Below, one piece after another: positions 63,802 to 64,000 of a DNA stretch of 64,000 nt. Position numbers and translations under genes: made by a program. Each line of letters starts with the position of its first letter. Within the stretch, counting starts at the first letter, position 1. The DNA comes from Notospermus geniculatus (Eukaryota > Nemertea > Pilidiophora > Heteronemertea > Lineidae): NCBI GenBank assembly GCA_002633025.1, contig NMRB01001457.1, positions 59,129-123,128 on the forward strand, given 5' to 3'. The notes below the pieces were generated by a model. It saw only the letters and a list, made by a program, of their open reading frames with translations. It searched no databases and was not told the origin of the DNA.

Positions 63802-64000
63802 GTGAGAATGATATACATGTACCTACAAAATGACACCAATTGTCTCCTGTTGTCTTGATCAGAACAGCTCGGCAGAAGGCCTGGAAACTTTGGTTACCTC
63901 CTGTCCTCAGCCTAGTTTCACTTAGCCTAGTGCGCTCCATCCTGCATTCAATGGAACACCACGGCAAATCACGACAGAAATTGCGAAACCACTCGGCCTA
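63802..64000. other. Window end, nothing recognised
   Basis: No gene or repeat was recognised. An open minus-strand frame crosses it without support. Confidence 0.35.

Noticed and set aside
1-64000. CRISPR arrays, operons, Shine-Dalgarno sites or phage genes
   Set aside because: The window is clearly eukaryotic: introns, AATAAA signals, SINEs and MITEs. Tandem repeats lack the repeat-spacer pattern of CRISPR.

Overview
This is eukaryotic, non-bacterial DNA. It has spliced genes, spliceosomal GT/AG introns, polyadenylation signals, tRNA-derived SINEs and very many short inverted-repeat transposons. The AT-leaning base composition, the frequent ACATGTACATGT runs, a vasopressin/oxytocin-type receptor with the family's TM6/TM7 intron, and strong sequence difference between two apparent alleles all fit an outbred marine invertebrate such as a lancelet, ambulacrarian or lophotrochozoan. 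I cannot name the species from sequence alone.

Three genes can be supported. (1) A plus-strand class-A GPCR of the vasopressin/oxytocin (vasotocin/conopressin) receptor family. TM1-TM6 lie in one exon (26124-27307, ATG at 26287). Two different downstream exons each supply TM7 in the same phase (33926-34089 and 36256-36547), so two receptors with different TM7 and C-tail may be made. A GC-box-poor but ETS/TCTCGCGAGA-type promoter with a splice donor at 6.73-7.17 kb may be its first non-coding exon. (2) A plus-strand gene for an unrecognised, mostly hydrophilic protein with a C-terminal coiled coil. Its main exon is 57064-58405. At least three and perhaps five upstream exons (43519-43865, 45925-45995, 50184-50239, 56050-56216, perhaps 51217-51268) look like alternative first coding exons; four of them end in the identical AG|GT phase-2 junction. 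(3) A minus-strand three-exon gene (60780 to 59256) for a 77-residue secreted peptide with a six-cysteine C-C-CC-C-C core, a TATA box and a signal peptide. Its 3' end converges on gene 2.

Layout: 1-6.7 kb is intergenic and repeat-rich. 6.73-7.17 kb holds the candidate promoter and first exon. 7.2-26.1 kb is a long intron or intergenic stretch full of SINEs and MITEs. 26.1-36.7 kb is the receptor. Within it, 26838-28276 is repeated at 28278-29895 across a single N, best read as two unmerged overlapping haplotype contigs rather than a second gene. 36.7-43.4 kb is intergenic with a three-level transposon nest. 43.5-58.9 kb is gene 2 and its candidate first exons. 58.9-60.9 kb is the cysteine-rich peptide gene. 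60.9-64 kb is repeats.

The repeat fraction is the other main content. A CRE-rich MITE family (TGACGTCA in every near-complete copy) occurs about eight times. There are two TTAA-flanked (piggyBac-type) non-autonomous elements and a CCGG-flanked MITE that is present in one haplotype and absent from the other. At least six other inverted-repeat families occur in two or more copies, several of them nested so that empty target sites can be read directly. No transposase, reverse transcriptase, rRNA gene, CRISPR array or viral gene was recognised.
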